This document shows positions 1 to 9,082 of a DNA stretch of 64,000 bases, one piece after another. The DNA is taken from contig CANBWY010000001.1 in assembly GCA_947373245.1 (NCBI GenBank), positions 43,944-107,943 of the forward strand. Reading direction: 5' to 3'. The notes under the pieces were generated by a model, which worked only from the letters and a program-made list of their open reading frames with translations, made no database searches and was not told where the DNA came from. The translations under genes and the position numbers were made by a program. The stretch's first letter is position 1; every line of letters begins with the position of its first letter. This stretch comes from Comamonadaceae bacterium. Its GTDB lineage: Bacteria; Pseudomonadota; Gammaproteobacteria; Burkholderiales; Burkholderiaceae_C.

Positions 1-350
1 AGTTGCACCGCATCGTCCACACCCAAGGCTTTGGGCAAGGGCTTGGGGGCTTTAGGGGCGCGCACGTCTTGCACAGGGTTGCTGAGCACCTTGCCTTCGC
101 GGCCCAGCCACACATAAAAACCGCGCCAGCCCGACAAGATGAGCGCAATGCCGCGCCCGCTGCGTCCACCGCTGTGCATCTGTGACACCCAGCGTCGGAT
201 GTGCGTGTTTTGCACCGCCTCTAGCGCCACGTTGGCTTGGGCGGCGTACTCGGCGAGCTTTTGCAGGTCTAAGGTGTAGAGGGCCAGCGTGCGCTCGGCC
301 AAGCGCTTTTCAAAGCGAACGTGGTCGAGGTAGCGGGCGACCAAGCTCAT
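1..350 (-). CDS. xerC: Tyrosine recombinase XerC, 5' part (gene runs off the window)
   Basis: About 116 N-terminal residues are visible, beginning MSLVARYLDHVRFEKRLAE at the ATG at 350. They form the SAM-like core-binding domain of Xer recombinases (pattern RTLALYTLDLQ, then WVSQMHSGGRSGRGIA and GWRGFYVWL). XerC with XerD resolves chromosome dimers at dif; the catalytic domain with the R-H-R-Y residues lies outside the window. The gene follows a DUF484 gene and dapF on the same strand, an arrangement known from other proteobacteria, and this context supports XerC over XerD or a phage integrase. It begins 23 bases after the DUF484 stop codon, so co-transcription is likely. It is missing from the ORF track only because it is cut by the window edge. 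Confidence 0.88.
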   Translation of the reverse strand, partial: MSLVARYLDHVRFEKRLAERTLALYTLDLQKLAEYAAQANVALEAVQNTHIRRWVSQMHSGGRSGRGIALILSGWRGFYVWLGREGKVLSNPVQDVRAPKAPKPLPKALGVDDAVQ

Positions 351-373
351 GGTGTGATTGACCGCAAGTGGTT

Positions 374-1081
374 TTAACGCAGGTGTGACAACGCCGCGCT
401 GGCTAAGTCGCCCATGCGTTCGATGATGGTGGTGCCCATGCCCTCGTAGTAGCGCTGCGGGTCGGGCGAGGCCAACACCAACAAGCCAATCACAGGTTGC
501 TGCGCAGCGGTTTGCGGGGTGTCTTCTGGGCGCGTGGCGCGCAAAGCGATGAATGCCACCGACTGCGCGGCGGCGGGGTCAGCCAGCCACTGCACGGCAT
601 CGAAATTGTTTCTGATGCCCACATACGGCGTGGTCAAGGTGGCTGCGAAGTCTTTGATGGGGTCGATCACGCTTTGTGCAAAGGGCTCAATCTGGAACGC
701 CTCACTCACGCCCCACACCTTGATGGCCACTTGCGGCACCATGAAGTCGTGTTGGATGTGGTCGGCAATGGTGTGTGGCAAGTCGCGCGCGTTGCTGGTC
801 ATGAGCAAGGTTTTGACCCAGCGCTGCATGCGTTCAATCAGCACCTCGTTTTCCGTGCCGTGGCGCATCATGTCCATCATGCGCAGCTCAAGGGCACGAA
901 TTTTCTCGCGCATCATTTCAGCTTGGCGCTCTTGCAGGCTCACGGCGCGGTGGCTGTGCGGGCTGGTGAGTTTGACCGTGGCCAACAACTCAGCGTGGCG
1001 CTCAAAAAAATCAGGCGTGTTCACCAAAAAATTGGCGATGTCGTCTTCGGTGATGGGGTTCATCGCTGCGTTGTGGGTCAT
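374..1081 (-). CDS. DUF484 family protein
   Basis: 235 residues. After a short N-terminal motif ([16 protein letters not shown], typical of DUF484) comes a coiled-coil-like stretch ([23 protein letters not shown]) and a GAF-like C-terminal domain with [16 protein letters not shown] near the end. The function is unknown; the family often sits between dapF and xerC, exactly as here. I place the start at the ATG at 1081, whose ATGA overlaps the dapF stop codon by 4 bp and suggests translational coupling. An ATG at 1063 (MNPITEDD) is the alternative. The longer start in the ORF track lies inside dapF and is not credible. Confidence 0.87.
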   Translation of the reverse strand: MTHNAAMNPITEDDIANFLVNTPDFFERHAELLATVKLTSPHSHRAVSLQERQAEMMREKIRALELRMMDMMRHGTENEVLIERMQRWVKTLLMTSNARDLPHTIADHIQHDFMVPQVAIKVWGVSEAFQIEPFAQSVIDPIKDFAATLTTPYVGIRNNFDAVQWLADPAAAQSVAFIALRATRPEDTPQTAAQQPVIGLLVLASPDPQRYYEGMGTTIIERMGDLASAALSHLR

Positions 1082-1965
1082 AGGGTGTCCGGTATCGTGA
1101 TTTCGCCTTGGAAGACGGTGGTGGCTGGGCCGGTCATGCGCACCGAAGTGTCGCCGCCCTGCCATTCGATGAGAAGTGTGCCGCCGTGGGTCTGCACGCG
1201 CACACTTGCGTCCAGCAAGCCCCAGCGTATGCCGGTCACCACTGCCGCACAAGCGCCCGTGCCGCACGCCAGCGTTTCGCCGGCGCCGCGCTCGAACACG
1301 CGCAAGCGCACCGCGCCGCGGTTGAGCACTTGCATGAAGCCCGCGTTCACGCGTTTGGGGAAGGCGGCATGGTTTTCGATCAAGGGGCCTTGCTCAAGCA
1401 CAGGAGCGGTGTCCACATCGGCCACCACTTGCACGGCGTGCGGGTTGCCCATGGAGAGCACGCCGACTTTGGGCATGTCGCCGTTGCTCAGGGGCAGTTG
1501 CCACACCTGCGCGTCAGCAGCGCTGGCGGGTTGACCGGCCAGACCCAAGGGTGTGGCGTGCGCGGCGTTAAACGGCACTTGGGGCAAGTCAAACACGGGC
1601 GCGCCCATGTCAACGCTCACTTGACCGTCTGGCATTTCGTGCAAGGTGATCACACCGCCGTGCACTTTGACGCGCACGGTGGTTTTGTCGGTCAGGCCTT
1701 GCTCGCGCACAAAGCGCACAAAGCAGCGCGAGCCGTTGCCGCACTGTTCCACTTCACCGCCATCGGCGTTGTGGATGAGGTATTCAAAGTCGACGTCGGA
1801 CTGGGGCGCGGGGCGCACGGTCAGAATTTGATCTGCCCCCACACCAAAGTGGCGATCGGCCAGAAAACGGTACTGGGCGGGCGTGAGGTTCAGCGGTTGC
1901 GCGGTCTCGTCCAAGACCACAAAGTCGTTGCCTGCGCCCTGCATTTTGGTGAAGCGGATTTGCAT
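1078..1965 (-). CDS. dapF: Diaminopimelate epimerase
   Basis: 295 residues, normal for the family. It interconverts LL- and meso-diaminopimelate in the cytoplasm for lysine and peptidoglycan synthesis. The start [17 protein letters not shown] is the classic DapF N-terminus. Both catalytic cysteines of this PLP-independent epimerase are visible in their motifs: [11 protein letters not shown] around residue 80 and [11 protein letters not shown] near 240. The GNPH motif ([10 protein letters not shown]) is also present. I chose the ATG at 1965 rather than the upstream codon at 1983 because the conserved N-terminus begins there. Its stop overlaps the DUF484 start by 4 bp, so the genes dapF, DUF484 and xerC probably form one transcript. 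Confidence 0.97.
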   Translation of the reverse strand: MQIRFTKMQGAGNDFVVLDETAQPLNLTPAQYRFLADRHFGVGADQILTVRPAPQSDVDFEYLIHNADGGEVEQCGNGSRCFVRFVREQGLTDKTTVRVKVHGGVITLHEMPDGQVSVDMGAPVFDLPQVPFNAAHATPLGLAGQPASAADAQVWQLPLSNGDMPKVGVLSMGNPHAVQVVADVDTAPVLEQGPLIENHAAFPKRVNAGFMQVLNRGAVRLRVFERGAGETLACGTGACAAVVTGIRWGLLDASVRVQTHGGTLLIEWQGGDTSVRMTGPATTVFQGEITIPDTL

Positions 1966-2065
1966 GCCCCGATTATCGAGCACGTCGCTGTCGCGAAGTG
2001 GGCAGACCGTTCAAGCGCTTGCGTTTATGCTCGCGCCTTCTTTGAACTGAACCTGAGACACCAAC

Positions 2066-2623
2066 ATGCGCATTCCTGCTTGGACCCCCGAACAAAAACA
2101 CCAACCGCAAGATTTGGTTGACGCCATCCTCGCCCGTCGCGGCGGCGAACTGATCAACCTCGACACCGCATTGCTGTGGAGCGAGCCCGTGGCACGGGGA
2201 TGGAATGTGTATTTGAAAAACGTGCGTACGGGCCTGCCCACCAGTCGCAAGCTGTGCGAGCTGGGCATTTGCACTGTGGCACTGCTGACCGGTGCCACCT
2301 ATGAGTACCACCACCACGCACCCGACTTTTTACATGCCGGAGGCACACAGGCCGAGCTAGACGCCTTAAACCGCGTGGTGCAAGGTGATGCCCGTCAACC
2401 CGTGACCGATGCCGCCCTGGGTGAGATTGAACGTTTGGTGGTGCAATACGCCGCGCAAATGACACGCGACGTGAAAGTGGAAGACGCGTTGTTTGCGGCC
2501 CTGCAAACCCGCTTCACCACCACCGAGTTGGTGGAGTTGACCATCGCGATTGCCACCTACAACATGGTGGCCCGCTTTTTAGTCGCTTTGCAAATCACGC
2601 CAGAGGGTGAACCCGCGCGTTGA
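2066..2623 (+). CDS. Carboxymuconolactone decarboxylase family protein
   Basis: 185 residues, mostly helical. The segment RKLCELGICTVALLTGATYEYHHH around residues 60-80 resembles the CMD/AhpD core, where a helix with conserved E, C and H residues forms the active site; here one Cys and a run of histidines remain, but no CxxC thiol pair is seen. It is therefore more like 4-carboxymuconolactone decarboxylase-type proteins than AhpD. The substrate cannot be told from sequence. It is divergent from dapF with about 100 bp between them, and its stop lies just before the convergent Bug gene. The family call is good; the function is open. Confidence 0.75.
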   Translation: MRIPAWTPEQKHQPQDLVDAILARRGGELINLDTALLWSEPVARGWNVYLKNVRTGLPTSRKLCELGICTVALLTGATYEYHHHAPDFLHAGGTQAELDALNRVVQGDARQPVTDAALGEIERLVVQYAAQMTRDVKVEDALFAALQTRFTTTELVELTIAIATYNMVARFLVALQITPEGEPAR

Positions 2624-2626
2624 CCC

Positions 2627-3607
2627 TCAGTCAACCTTGATGCCGTTTTCCTTCACGACCTTGGCCCAAACGGTCATCTGTTTGTCGATGAAGGTGCTGG
2701 CGTGGGCCACGCTGCCGCCAGACACGTCAATGCCTTGCGCGTCGAGCTTCTTGGCCACCTCGGGGTTCTTCAGCACCTTGTTGAGCTCTTCGTTCATGCG
2801 CTTGACGATCTCGGGAGGTGTTTTGGCCGAGGCCAACACCGCCCACCACGCCGGCGCGTCAAAGCCGGGGTAGCCGTTTTCAGCAATCGTGGGCACATTG
2901 GGCAAATCGGCCGCACGTTGGGTGGTGGTCACCGCCAAGGGCCGCATGCGACCGCTGTCGATGTGGGGTTTGGTCAAGAACACCGTGCCGATGGACAAAG
3001 GCACATGGCCCGCAATCGCATCGCTCATCATCGGACCGCCGCCTTTGTAGGGCACGTGCGTCAATTCCACGTGCGTATCTTTGGCCAGCAGCGCCATCGC
3101 CAAATGGCCCAAGCTGCCGTTGCCAATCGAGCCAAAGCTCACGTTCTTTTTGGCTTTTGCAGCGGCCATCACGTCAGCAAATGTTTTGTATTCGGAGTTC
3201 ACATTGGTGGCCAACACCATGGGCGATGTGCCCACCAGCACCAAAGGAATCAAGTCCTTCTTGCTGTCAAATGGCATATTGGGGTTAAGGCTGGGGTTCA
3301 CGCCATGTGTGTCAAACACCACCGCGAAGGTGTAACCATCCGCCGGCGCTTGCACCACGGCTGCCGTGCCAATGACGCCCGATGCGCCACCCCGGTTTTC
3401 CACAATCACCGTTTGTCCCAACTGCTGTTGCAAGGGCTGCGCAAGAATGCGTGCCACTTGGTCCACCGAGCCGCCCGGGGGGAACACGGCCACCAGTTTG
3501 ATGGGCTGCTTGGTGGGCCACGCTTGCGCAGTGGCCAGCTGCGGCAGGCTGAGGGCGGCCAAAGTCAGGGCCAGACCGAGTGCGGATTTGAAATGACGTG
3601 GTTGCAT
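2627..3607 (-). CDS. Bug/TctC family periplasmic solute-binding protein
   Basis: 326 residues with a clear Sec signal peptide (LALTLAALSLPQLATAQA), then AWPTKQPIKLVAVFPPGGSVD, the hallmark N-terminus of Bug proteins, in which the PPGG loop contacts a carboxylate ligand. Further family motifs are ENRGGASGVIG and the VPYKGGGPMMSDAIAGHV segment. Bug proteins are greatly expanded in Burkholderiales and bind small carboxylates or amides, working in some cases with TctAB permeases. No tctAB genes are adjacent, so this is an orphan binding protein, which is common. The ligand cannot be predicted. Confidence 0.93.
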   Translation of the reverse strand: MQPRHFKSALGLALTLAALSLPQLATAQAWPTKQPIKLVAVFPPGGSVDQVARILAQPLQQQLGQTVIVENRGGASGVIGTAAVVQAPADGYTFAVVFDTHGVNPSLNPNMPFDSKKDLIPLVLVGTSPMVLATNVNSEYKTFADVMAAAKAKKNVSFGSIGNGSLGHLAMALLAKDTHVELTHVPYKGGGPMMSDAIAGHVPLSIGTVFLTKPHIDSGRMRPLAVTTTQRAADLPNVPTIAENGYPGFDAPAWWAVLASAKTPPEIVKRMNEELNKVLKNPEVAKKLDAQGIDVSGGSVAHASTFIDKQMTVWAKVVKENGIKVD

Positions 3608-3746
3608 GCTTTAAATCTCCAAAACGTTTTGTCTTAGTCAAATTGTTGATGCAAGCCCGTCGCAAATGCATGCGGCTTCTACGCAAGGGTAAACACGAGG
3701 CATTCATGACACGGCCACCGCATCCGTGCCTCCCCATAATGTGCAG

Positions 3747-5414
3747 ATGGTCCGATCTACCCAACTCATTCACCCGCAGCGCGAACCCGCCCGCGTGCTT
3801 CCCGCTGCCACCGTTTTGTTACTGCGCGATGGCGCGCAAGGCCCAGAAGTCTTGATGACGCGCCGCGCCATGACCGCCAGCTTTGCCCCCGGCGCCTATG
3901 TGTTTCCGGGCGGCGGCATCGATGCAGCTGACGCGCTGGCCCATCCGCACGCCAAGCGCCGCAGCACGCAAAGCGATTTGCATCTCACGCAGGCCATCGC
4001 AGCCATTCGCGAAAGCTTTGAAGAACTCGGCATTTTGTTGGCCCGTCATGCCAACGGGCAAATGGCCAGCGCCGCAGACATTGCCGCCCTCGACCGCCAT
4101 GCCCCCCAAGGCGACTTTGCTGCGCAGTGCGCTGCACGTGGCCTCACACTGGCCGCCGACGAGGTGTTTTTACTCACCCACTGGGTGACCGACCGCGATC
4201 TGCCACGCCGCTTTGACGTGCCCTTTTTGGTCACCCGCATGCCCGACGCACAAACCCCCGTGGCCGACGAGAAAGAACAGTTCGACCCGGTGTGGGTGCG
4301 CCCTGCCGAAGCCTTGGCGCGCCACGCCGAGGGCAACTTCTTCATCATCTACCCCACCATCCGCACGCTCGAGCGCTTGCAAAGCTACGCCACCGTCAAC
4401 AGCATCTTGGCCGATTGCCAGAGCGAGCAACCGTGGTTCACTAGCTGCCCGCGTGCGGGCTGGCTAGGCGGCAAAGAAGCCCGCTACATGGAGCACGAAG
4501 CGCCCTTTGGCGAATTGGCGTTGACCTGCCCTGATGGGCAAATGCTGCACCACCTCGATTGGGTGACCGACCAAGCGGTGCTGCTGCTGAAAAACGTGCA
4601 ACGCCTCACCGCCCCCAACCCAGGCGTGATGACCGGGCCCGGCACCAACAGCTATTTGGTGGGCGACCCCGACAGTGGCTATGCCGCCATCGACCCCGGC
4701 CCGGCGGACAGCGAACACCTAGACCGCTTGTGGCGCGCCGCAGGCGGCAACATCCGACTCATCGTGTGCACCCACTCACACCCCGACCACTCGCCCGGCG
4801 CGGCACCGCTGCAAGCCTTGTGCGCGCAACACGGCCACCAGCCGCCCATCCTCGGCTTAGCCTCGCACGCCTCAGCGCGTGCCGCCAGCGCCTTCACGCC
4901 GGACCGTGAGGTACGCGATGGCGAACGGCTGGTGCTGCAAGGTGCAAATGCCACGCATAGCCTGCGCGTGCTTCATACGCCGGGCCACGCAGCCAACCAC
5001 CTGTGCTTGGTGTTGGAGGAAGACGGCTTGTTGTTCAGTGGCGACCATGTGCTCAACGGCAGCACCACCGTCATCGACCCGCCCGACGGCGACATGAACG
5101 ACTACTTGAACTCGCTGGACAAACTCCTGGCAGCGTGTGAGCAAGACCGCATTGACTTCATCTTGCCCGCCCACGGCTACGTGCTGGGCAATCTGTGGGA
5201 TGCGCCGCACGACGCGCGTGCGTGCATCCGCCACCTCCAAGCGCATCGTCTCAAACGCGAAGCCAAAATCTTGAAAGTCATGCAACAACACCCCGACGCC
5301 AGCATGGACGATTGGGTCAGACAAGCCTACGACGACGTGCCCCCGCGTCTGTGGCCCGTCGCCATGCGCTCGCTGTTGGCGCATGTGGCGCGCATTCGCA
5401 GCTTGGCGTCATAA
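3747..5414 (+). CDS. NUDIX hydrolase / metallo-beta-lactamase fold fusion protein
   Basis: 555 residues from the ATG at 3747; a GTG at 3726 is an alternative start. Residues about 15-240 are a NUDIX domain: FPGGGID and the Nudix core AAIRESFEELGILLA (REUXEEXGU pattern). Residues about 275-555 are a metallo-beta-lactamase hydrolase: PGPGTNSYLVG, the zinc motif THSHPDHSPG (HxHxDH), LHTPGHAANHLCLVL and LLFSGDHVL, plus a late LPAHG histidine, as in LACTB2-like proteins. The two halves are fused without a stop codon. The NUDIX half would cleave a nucleoside-diphosphate-linked or acyl-CoA-like substrate and the MBL half a thioester or phosphodiester; the real substrates are unknown. Confidence 0.88.
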   Translation: MVRSTQLIHPQREPARVLPAATVLLLRDGAQGPEVLMTRRAMTASFAPGAYVFPGGGIDAADALAHPHAKRRSTQSDLHLTQAIAAIRESFEELGILLARHANGQMASAADIAALDRHAPQGDFAAQCAARGLTLAADEVFLLTHWVTDRDLPRRFDVPFLVTRMPDAQTPVADEKEQFDPVWVRPAEALARHAEGNFFIIYPTIRTLERLQSYATVNSILADCQSEQPWFTSCPRAGWLGGKEARYMEHEAPFGELALTCPDGQMLHHLDWVTDQAVLLLKNVQRLTAPNPGVMTGPGTNSYLVGDPDSGYAAIDPGPADSEHLDRLWRAAGGNIRLIVCTHSHPDHSPGAAPLQALCAQHGHQPPILGLASHASARAASAFTPDREVRDGERLVLQGANATHSLRVLHTPGHAANHLCLVLEEDGLLFSGDHVLNGSTTVIDPPDGDMNDYLNSLDKLLAACEQDRIDFILPAHGYVLGNLWDAPHDARACIRHLQAHRLKREAKILKVMQQHPDASMDDWVRQAYDDVPPRLWPVAMRSLLAHVARIRSLAS

Positions 5415-5451
5415 CTAGCGAGAAGCGAAAGAATCGCTACTGGCCTTGACG

Positions 5452-6210
5452 CTACGCCTGTGGCTTGGCTTGCGTGGCCAAAAATGTGCGCGCCACGCTA
5501 GGCGAAATTTGCGCCCACGCCTCATCGCTCAAGTGCGCGGGCTTTTTTTTGTTAAACGTGATTTTGGTGTCTTTAGAAAAACCGTTCATGGCAAACACCA
5601 CGCAGTTGGTCGTACCCGGTGCGTTCACCACCCACAAAGCGCCGTCAAAGGCCGACTCGATTCGGTCCACATACACATCGCGGTAGGGGCTGAAGCGGTG
5701 CAGGTTGGCAACGGCCACGCCGCCCGGTGTCAGCACACGGCGGCAATCGGAATAAAACTGGGGCGAGCACAGCTGCTCTGGCATACCTTGCGGGTCAAAG
5801 CCATCGACCAACACCACGTCAAAGGTTTGCTCGGTGTGGGCCATGAAGTCAGCGGCGTCCATTTGCAGCACTTGAAACCGCGCATCGTCATCGGGGATGC
5901 AAAAGCTTTGGCGCAAGGCAATGACGTGCGGGTTGATTTCCACCACCGTGATGTGCGTGTCGGGCAAATGCTTGTAGCAAAACTTGGCCAGCGAGCCGCC
6001 GCCCAAGCCCACCATCAACATACGTTTGGGCTGCGGGTGAAACAGCAGCACGCCCATCATCAAACGCGTGTATTCAAACTGCAACTCGTCGGGCCGCGCC
6101 ACGCTCATGCGGCTTTGGATGTCAATGTCTGAAAACACCATCGACTTGGCTAATGCCGTTTCGTGCACGATGGGTTTTTCAAAATCGTCGCTGGGCGTTG
6201 GGTGTGACAT
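5452..6210 (-). CDS. Spermidine synthase-like SAM-dependent methyltransferase fold protein
   Basis: 252 residues. The Rossmann glycine motif MLMVGLGGGSLAKFCYKHLP, the acidic VVEINPHVIALRQSF strand and the VLQMDAADFM / VVLVDGFDPQG segments match the spermidine synthase fold. The N-terminal beta-domain of true SpeE is shortened (only about 60 residues precede motif I) and the SpeE-specific DEYxYHE signature is absent, so polyamine synthesis is not assured. The real reaction may be an aminopropyl or methyl transfer on an unknown acceptor. It converges on the NUDIX-MBL gene and lies downstream of rnpB on the same strand. Confidence 0.8.
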   Translation of the reverse strand: MSHPTPSDDFEKPIVHETALAKSMVFSDIDIQSRMSVARPDELQFEYTRLMMGVLLFHPQPKRMLMVGLGGGSLAKFCYKHLPDTHITVVEINPHVIALRQSFCIPDDDARFQVLQMDAADFMAHTEQTFDVVLVDGFDPQGMPEQLCSPQFYSDCRRVLTPGGVAVANLHRFSPYRDVYVDRIESAFDGALWVVNAPGTTNCVVFAMNGFSKDTKITFNKKKPAHLSDEAWAQISPSVARTFLATQAKPQA

Positions 6211-6276
6211 CTCGGTCTTTCAAAGTGAGATGCACGTCAGCCAAAGCCAACCGAAAAAATCTCGAAACAAATAAAA

Positions 6277-6595
6277 GTGTGAAGCTCGCCGATACGCCGG
6301 ATTCTGTGCACGCGGGTTGCCCCACGCGTGACCGTCATTAATCTGGGCCGAGGGTTGCCCACTCGGCTCGGTGCTACCTACCCGCCAACTCAGCGAACCG
6401 CCTCAACGTTGGCCTACTTGGTATTGCTGCGCGTAGAGATTGCCCGTTTCACCCGAACTAAATCGGCTCGTCTCTGTTGCTCTGATCCTCACCTCACGGT
6501 GGAGAGGTGTTACCTCTTACGCTGTCCTACGCAGTCCGGACGTTCCTCCAGTGCCTGGTTTCCCAGATTGCACCAGCGACGGCCTAGCGAACTTC
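6277..6595 (-). ncRNA. rnpB: RNase P RNA (M1 RNA, class A)
   Basis: Read on the minus strand, the segment begins GAAGTTCGC and ends GCGAGCTTCACAC, which pair to form helix P1. The universally conserved P4 region is clear near the 5' end (GGAGGAACGTCCGGACTG), followed by a GGTAACACC segment, GCAACAGAGA, GGGTGAAACGGGCAA, the GGTAGGTAGCACCGAG stretch, and the 3' conserved AGATTAATGACGGTCA and CAGAATCCGGCGTATCGG segments. About 319 nt, normal for class A. It is the catalytic RNA that matures tRNA 5' ends together with RnpA. Ends are set from the P1 pairing and are good to a few bases. ORFs called in this stretch are spurious. Confidence 0.96.
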
Positions 6596-6603
6596 ACGCG
6601 GTG

Positions 6604-6609
6604 ATTATC
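6604..6609 (-). promoter_or_regulatory. Putative -10 element of rnpB
   Basis: On the minus strand GATAAT lies 8 bases before the inferred rnpB 5' end, the right distance for a sigma-70 -10 box. No good -35 hexamer is seen at 16-18 bp upstream. Confidence 0.4.
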
Positions 6610-6707
6610 GCTAATGCGCGAGTCCTGATCTTTGAGAGCCAAACTCAGCAGCATCACAAGCGTCCTGCTGACAATGCATTCACACTGAAATCTTGAAAGG
6701 GGCATGT

Positions 6708-6977
6708 GTGAATCAAAAGCGCCAACAAACATGGTGGTCCCCCTTGGTGCACTTTGGTGTTCATGTCGTGGTGGGCTCATTGATTTTTGTGTTGATCTCA
6801 CTCCCCGCTTTTGGACTGGGCTTAGTGGTTCAGTACTTAGCAGTCAATGGGACGGCGCCCTATGTCATTCAAGTGCTGACTTTATTAGAATATGCCATCT
6901 TCACCATTGATGCCATGGCTTTCTTGGCTTATCTGGTGATTACCGGCATTCATGCTGTGAGGGAGATGACGGAATGA
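6708..6977 (+). CDS. Small two-helix membrane protein
   Basis: 89 residues from the GTG at 6708, which has a GAAAGG ribosome-binding site at a good distance; the TTG at 6693 in the ORF track is less likely. Two hydrophobic segments are visible (HVVVGSLIFVLISLPAFGLGLVV and FTIDAMAFLAYLVITGIHAV), so it should be an inner-membrane protein. I do not recognise a family. Its stop codon overlaps the start of the next tiny gene by 4 bp (ATGA), which argues that both are real and co-translated. A hairpin terminator follows the pair. The coding stretch is less GC-rich than its neighbours, which may indicate transfer. Confidence 0.6.
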   Translation: MNQKRQQTWWSPLVHFGVHVVVGSLIFVLISLPAFGLGLVVQYLAVNGTAPYVIQVLTLLEYAIFTIDAMAFLAYLVITGIHAVREMTE

Positions 6978-7141
6978 ACAAGCTCTTATATGAAATGCAA
7001 GTGGCGGCAAAGCAGGCACCTAGGCTTTACTTTGCGCCATTTGTGGGTGCCGTGACGGCCATGAAAAAAGAAGTCCGCGCCCTTCGCCGAACAACAGCGC
7101 AAACAACCACCAAAGAGTCAAACAGCAAAGTACCTGTTTAA
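6974..7141 (+). CDS. Hypothetical 55-residue basic protein
   Basis: The reading frame starts MNKLLYEMQVAAKQAPRLYF and ends KESNSKVPV before TAA; it is too short for the ORF track. The ATG overlaps the stop codon of the preceding membrane-protein gene, and a rho-independent terminator begins 18 bases after its stop, so it forms the second gene of a two-gene unit. It has an amphipathic N-terminal helix, a small hydrophobic stretch (APFVGAVTAM) and a basic MKKEVRALRR segment. No function is recognised. Confidence 0.5.
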   Translation: MNKLLYEMQVAAKQAPRLYFAPFVGAVTAMKKEVRALRRTTAQTTTKESNSKVPV

Positions 7142-7159
7142 TTTCAAAAACTCACGCAA

Positions 7160-7179
7160 CCCGCCGCTGGCGGGTTTTT
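7160..7179 (+). terminator. Rho-independent terminator after the two small genes
   Basis: Hairpin CCCGCC-gct-GGCGGG followed by TTTTT on the plus strand, 18 bases after the 55-residue ORF. Confidence 0.8.
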
Positions 7180-7222
7180 CAATCTCCAACATGACTGCCC
7201 GATCACCACGGGCCACACGCTT

Positions 7223-9082
7223 GTGATTCGACTCTCAGAACTCAAACTCCCGCTGTCTGCTCTTCCCCTTGAAGAACGCCGCGCCGCCGATGCGCCCGCC
7301 GAAACCGAGGCAGACCGCCAGCTCCCACCTCACCCGATTGATGCACTGCGCGCTTTAGCCGCTGAGACTTTGGGGGTTTCAACAGACGCCATCGCCACGC
7401 TAGAGGTGTTCAAGCGCAGCTTTGATGCGCGCAAGCAAAACTTGCTGGTGGTCTACATCGTGGACATCACCTTGACCGACACATCGCAAGAAGCCGCGCT
7501 GCTGGTCAAGTACGAAAAAAACTCACACATTCAGCCCACGCCAGACATGACGTGGCACGCGCCCGCACACGCGCCGGGTGATTGGGGCACGGCATCTTCA
7601 ACAGGTGCAGGCGAACGCCCTGTGGTGGTGGGCTTTGGCCCCTGCGGTATTTTTGCGGCACTGGTATTGGCGCAAATGGGCTTCAAGCCCATCGTGATTG
7701 AGCGTGGCACCCCCATGCGCCAACGCACGAAAGACACCTGGGGCTTGTGGCGTAAAAAGATTTTGAATGCGGAGAGCAACGTGCAGTTCGGCGAAGGCGG
7801 TGCAGGCACGTTCTCGGATGGCAAGCTGTACAGCCAAATCAAAGACCCACGCCACTTGGGCCGCAAGGTGATGCACGAGTTTGTGCGCTTTGGTGCGCCT
7901 GAAGAAATTTTGTTTGCCGCGCACCCGCACATCGGCACGTTCAAGCTGGTGAAAGTGGTGGAAGGGCTGCGCGAAGAAATCATCCGCTTGGGCGGCGAGG
8001 TGCGCTTTGAGCAACGCGTGGTGGATATTGAATATGAAGAGACCACTGGCACCAAATACAACACGACCAACGCGTCATCATCCAGAGCCATCCAAGCCCT
8101 GCACATCTTGAACAACGCCACGGGCGAGCGCTACACCCTACCCGCCCACCATGTGGTGATCGCGCTGGGCCACAGCGCGCGCGACACCTTCACCATGCTG
8201 CACCGCCATGCCGTGGCGATGGAAGCCAAGCCGTTTTCGGTGGGCGTGCGCATTGAACACCCCCAAGGCGTGATTGACCGCGCACGTTGGGGCCAGCACG
8301 CGGGCCACCCGCTGCTAGGCGCTGCCGACTACAAACTGGTGCACCACGCTGAAAACGGCCGCGCCGTGTACAGCTTTTGCATGTGCCCCGGCGGCACCGT
8401 GGTGGCCGCCACCAGCGAAGCCGGCCGTGTGGTGACCAACGGCATGAGCCAGTACTCACGCGCCGAGCGCAACGCCAACGCGGGACTCGTGGTGGGCATT
8501 GACCCGAGTGACTACCCCACCGACCCCGCCGCCTTTGAAGCCGAGTTAGGTCAAGCGCTAGGCAATACCGTGCGCCACACCACACACGATGCGCCCGGTG
8601 GCTACCACCCGCTGGCAGGCTTGGTGTTGCAACGCCAACTCGAAGCCCACGCCTACACCTTGGGTGGCAGCAGCTACGAAGCCCCCGCACAGTTGGTGGG
8701 CGACTTTGTGGCCGACCGTGCTTCCACCGCCTTGGGCAGCGTGGCACCTTCGTACAAACCGGGCGTGAAGATGGGCAGCCTCAACAGCGCATTGCCCCAC
8801 TACGCCATCACCGCCATGCGCGAAGCGCTGCCCGTGTTTGGCCAAAAAATCAAAGGTTTTGACATGCATGACGCGGTGATGACCGGTGTGGAAACTCGCA
8901 CCTCATCGCCCCTGCGCATTGCGCGTGAAGACGACACGCTGCAAAGCCCGACGCTGTCGGGCTTGTACCCAGCGGGCGAAGGTGCTGGCTATGCCGGCGG
9001 CATTTTGTCAGCGGGCGTAGATGGCATTAAAGTAGGCGAAGCCGTCGCACGACACATCATTTCTTCAAGGAGCAACCCATGA
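7223..9082 (+). CDS. FAD-dependent dehydrogenase (COG2509-type NAD(P)/FAD oxidoreductase)
   Basis: 619 residues from a GTG. An N-terminal domain of about 120 residues ([31 protein letters not shown]) is followed by a Rossmann FAD motif [20 protein letters not shown]. Then come [20 protein letters not shown] and [20 protein letters not shown], both typical of the uncharacterised COG2509 flavoproteins, and a C-terminal [24 protein letters not shown] closing the FAD site. The substrate is unknown. The stop codon overlaps the cysK start by 4 bp, so the two are translationally coupled, which hints at a role linked to sulfur or amino-acid metabolism; that link is inference. Confidence 0.88.
   Translation: MIRLSELKLPLSALPLEERRAADAPAETEADRQLPPHPIDALRALAAETLGVSTDAIATLEVFKRSFDARKQNLLVVYIVDITLTDTSQEAALLVKYEKNSHIQPTPDMTWHAPAHAPGDWGTASSTGAGERPVVVGFGPCGIFAALVLAQMGFKPIVIERGTPMRQRTKDTWGLWRKKILNAESNVQFGEGGAGTFSDGKLYSQIKDPRHLGRKVMHEFVRFGAPEEILFAAHPHIGTFKLVKVVEGLREEIIRLGGEVRFEQRVVDIEYEETTGTKYNTTNASSSRAIQALHILNNATGERYTLPAHHVVIALGHSARDTFTMLHRHAVAMEAKPFSVGVRIEHPQGVIDRARWGQHAGHPLLGAADYKLVHHAENGRAVYSFCMCPGGTVVAATSEAGRVVTNGMSQYSRAERNANAGLVVGIDPSDYPTDPAAFEAELGQALGNTVRHTTHDAPGGYHPLAGLVLQRQLEAHAYTLGGSSYEAPAQLVGDFVADRASTALGSVAPSYKPGVKMGSLNSALPHYAITAMREALPVFGQKIKGFDMHDAVMTGVETRTSSPLRIAREDDTLQSPTLSGLYPAGEGAGYAGGILSAGVDGIKVGEAVARHIISSRSNP

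Noticed and set aside
497-2121. Long plus-strand ORFs opposite DUF484 and dapF (345 and 337 aa).
   Set aside because: Antisense shadows in GC-rich DNA; the minus-strand frames carry clear family motifs.
2702-3637. 311-aa plus-strand ORF opposite the Bug gene.
   Set aside because: His/Gly/Arg-rich composition typical of a reverse-strand shadow; the Bug protein has a signal peptide and motifs.
6328-6801. ORFs of 94-122 aa on both strands.
   Set aside because: They lie in or across the RNase P RNA gene, which is identified by helix P1 and P4 sequences.
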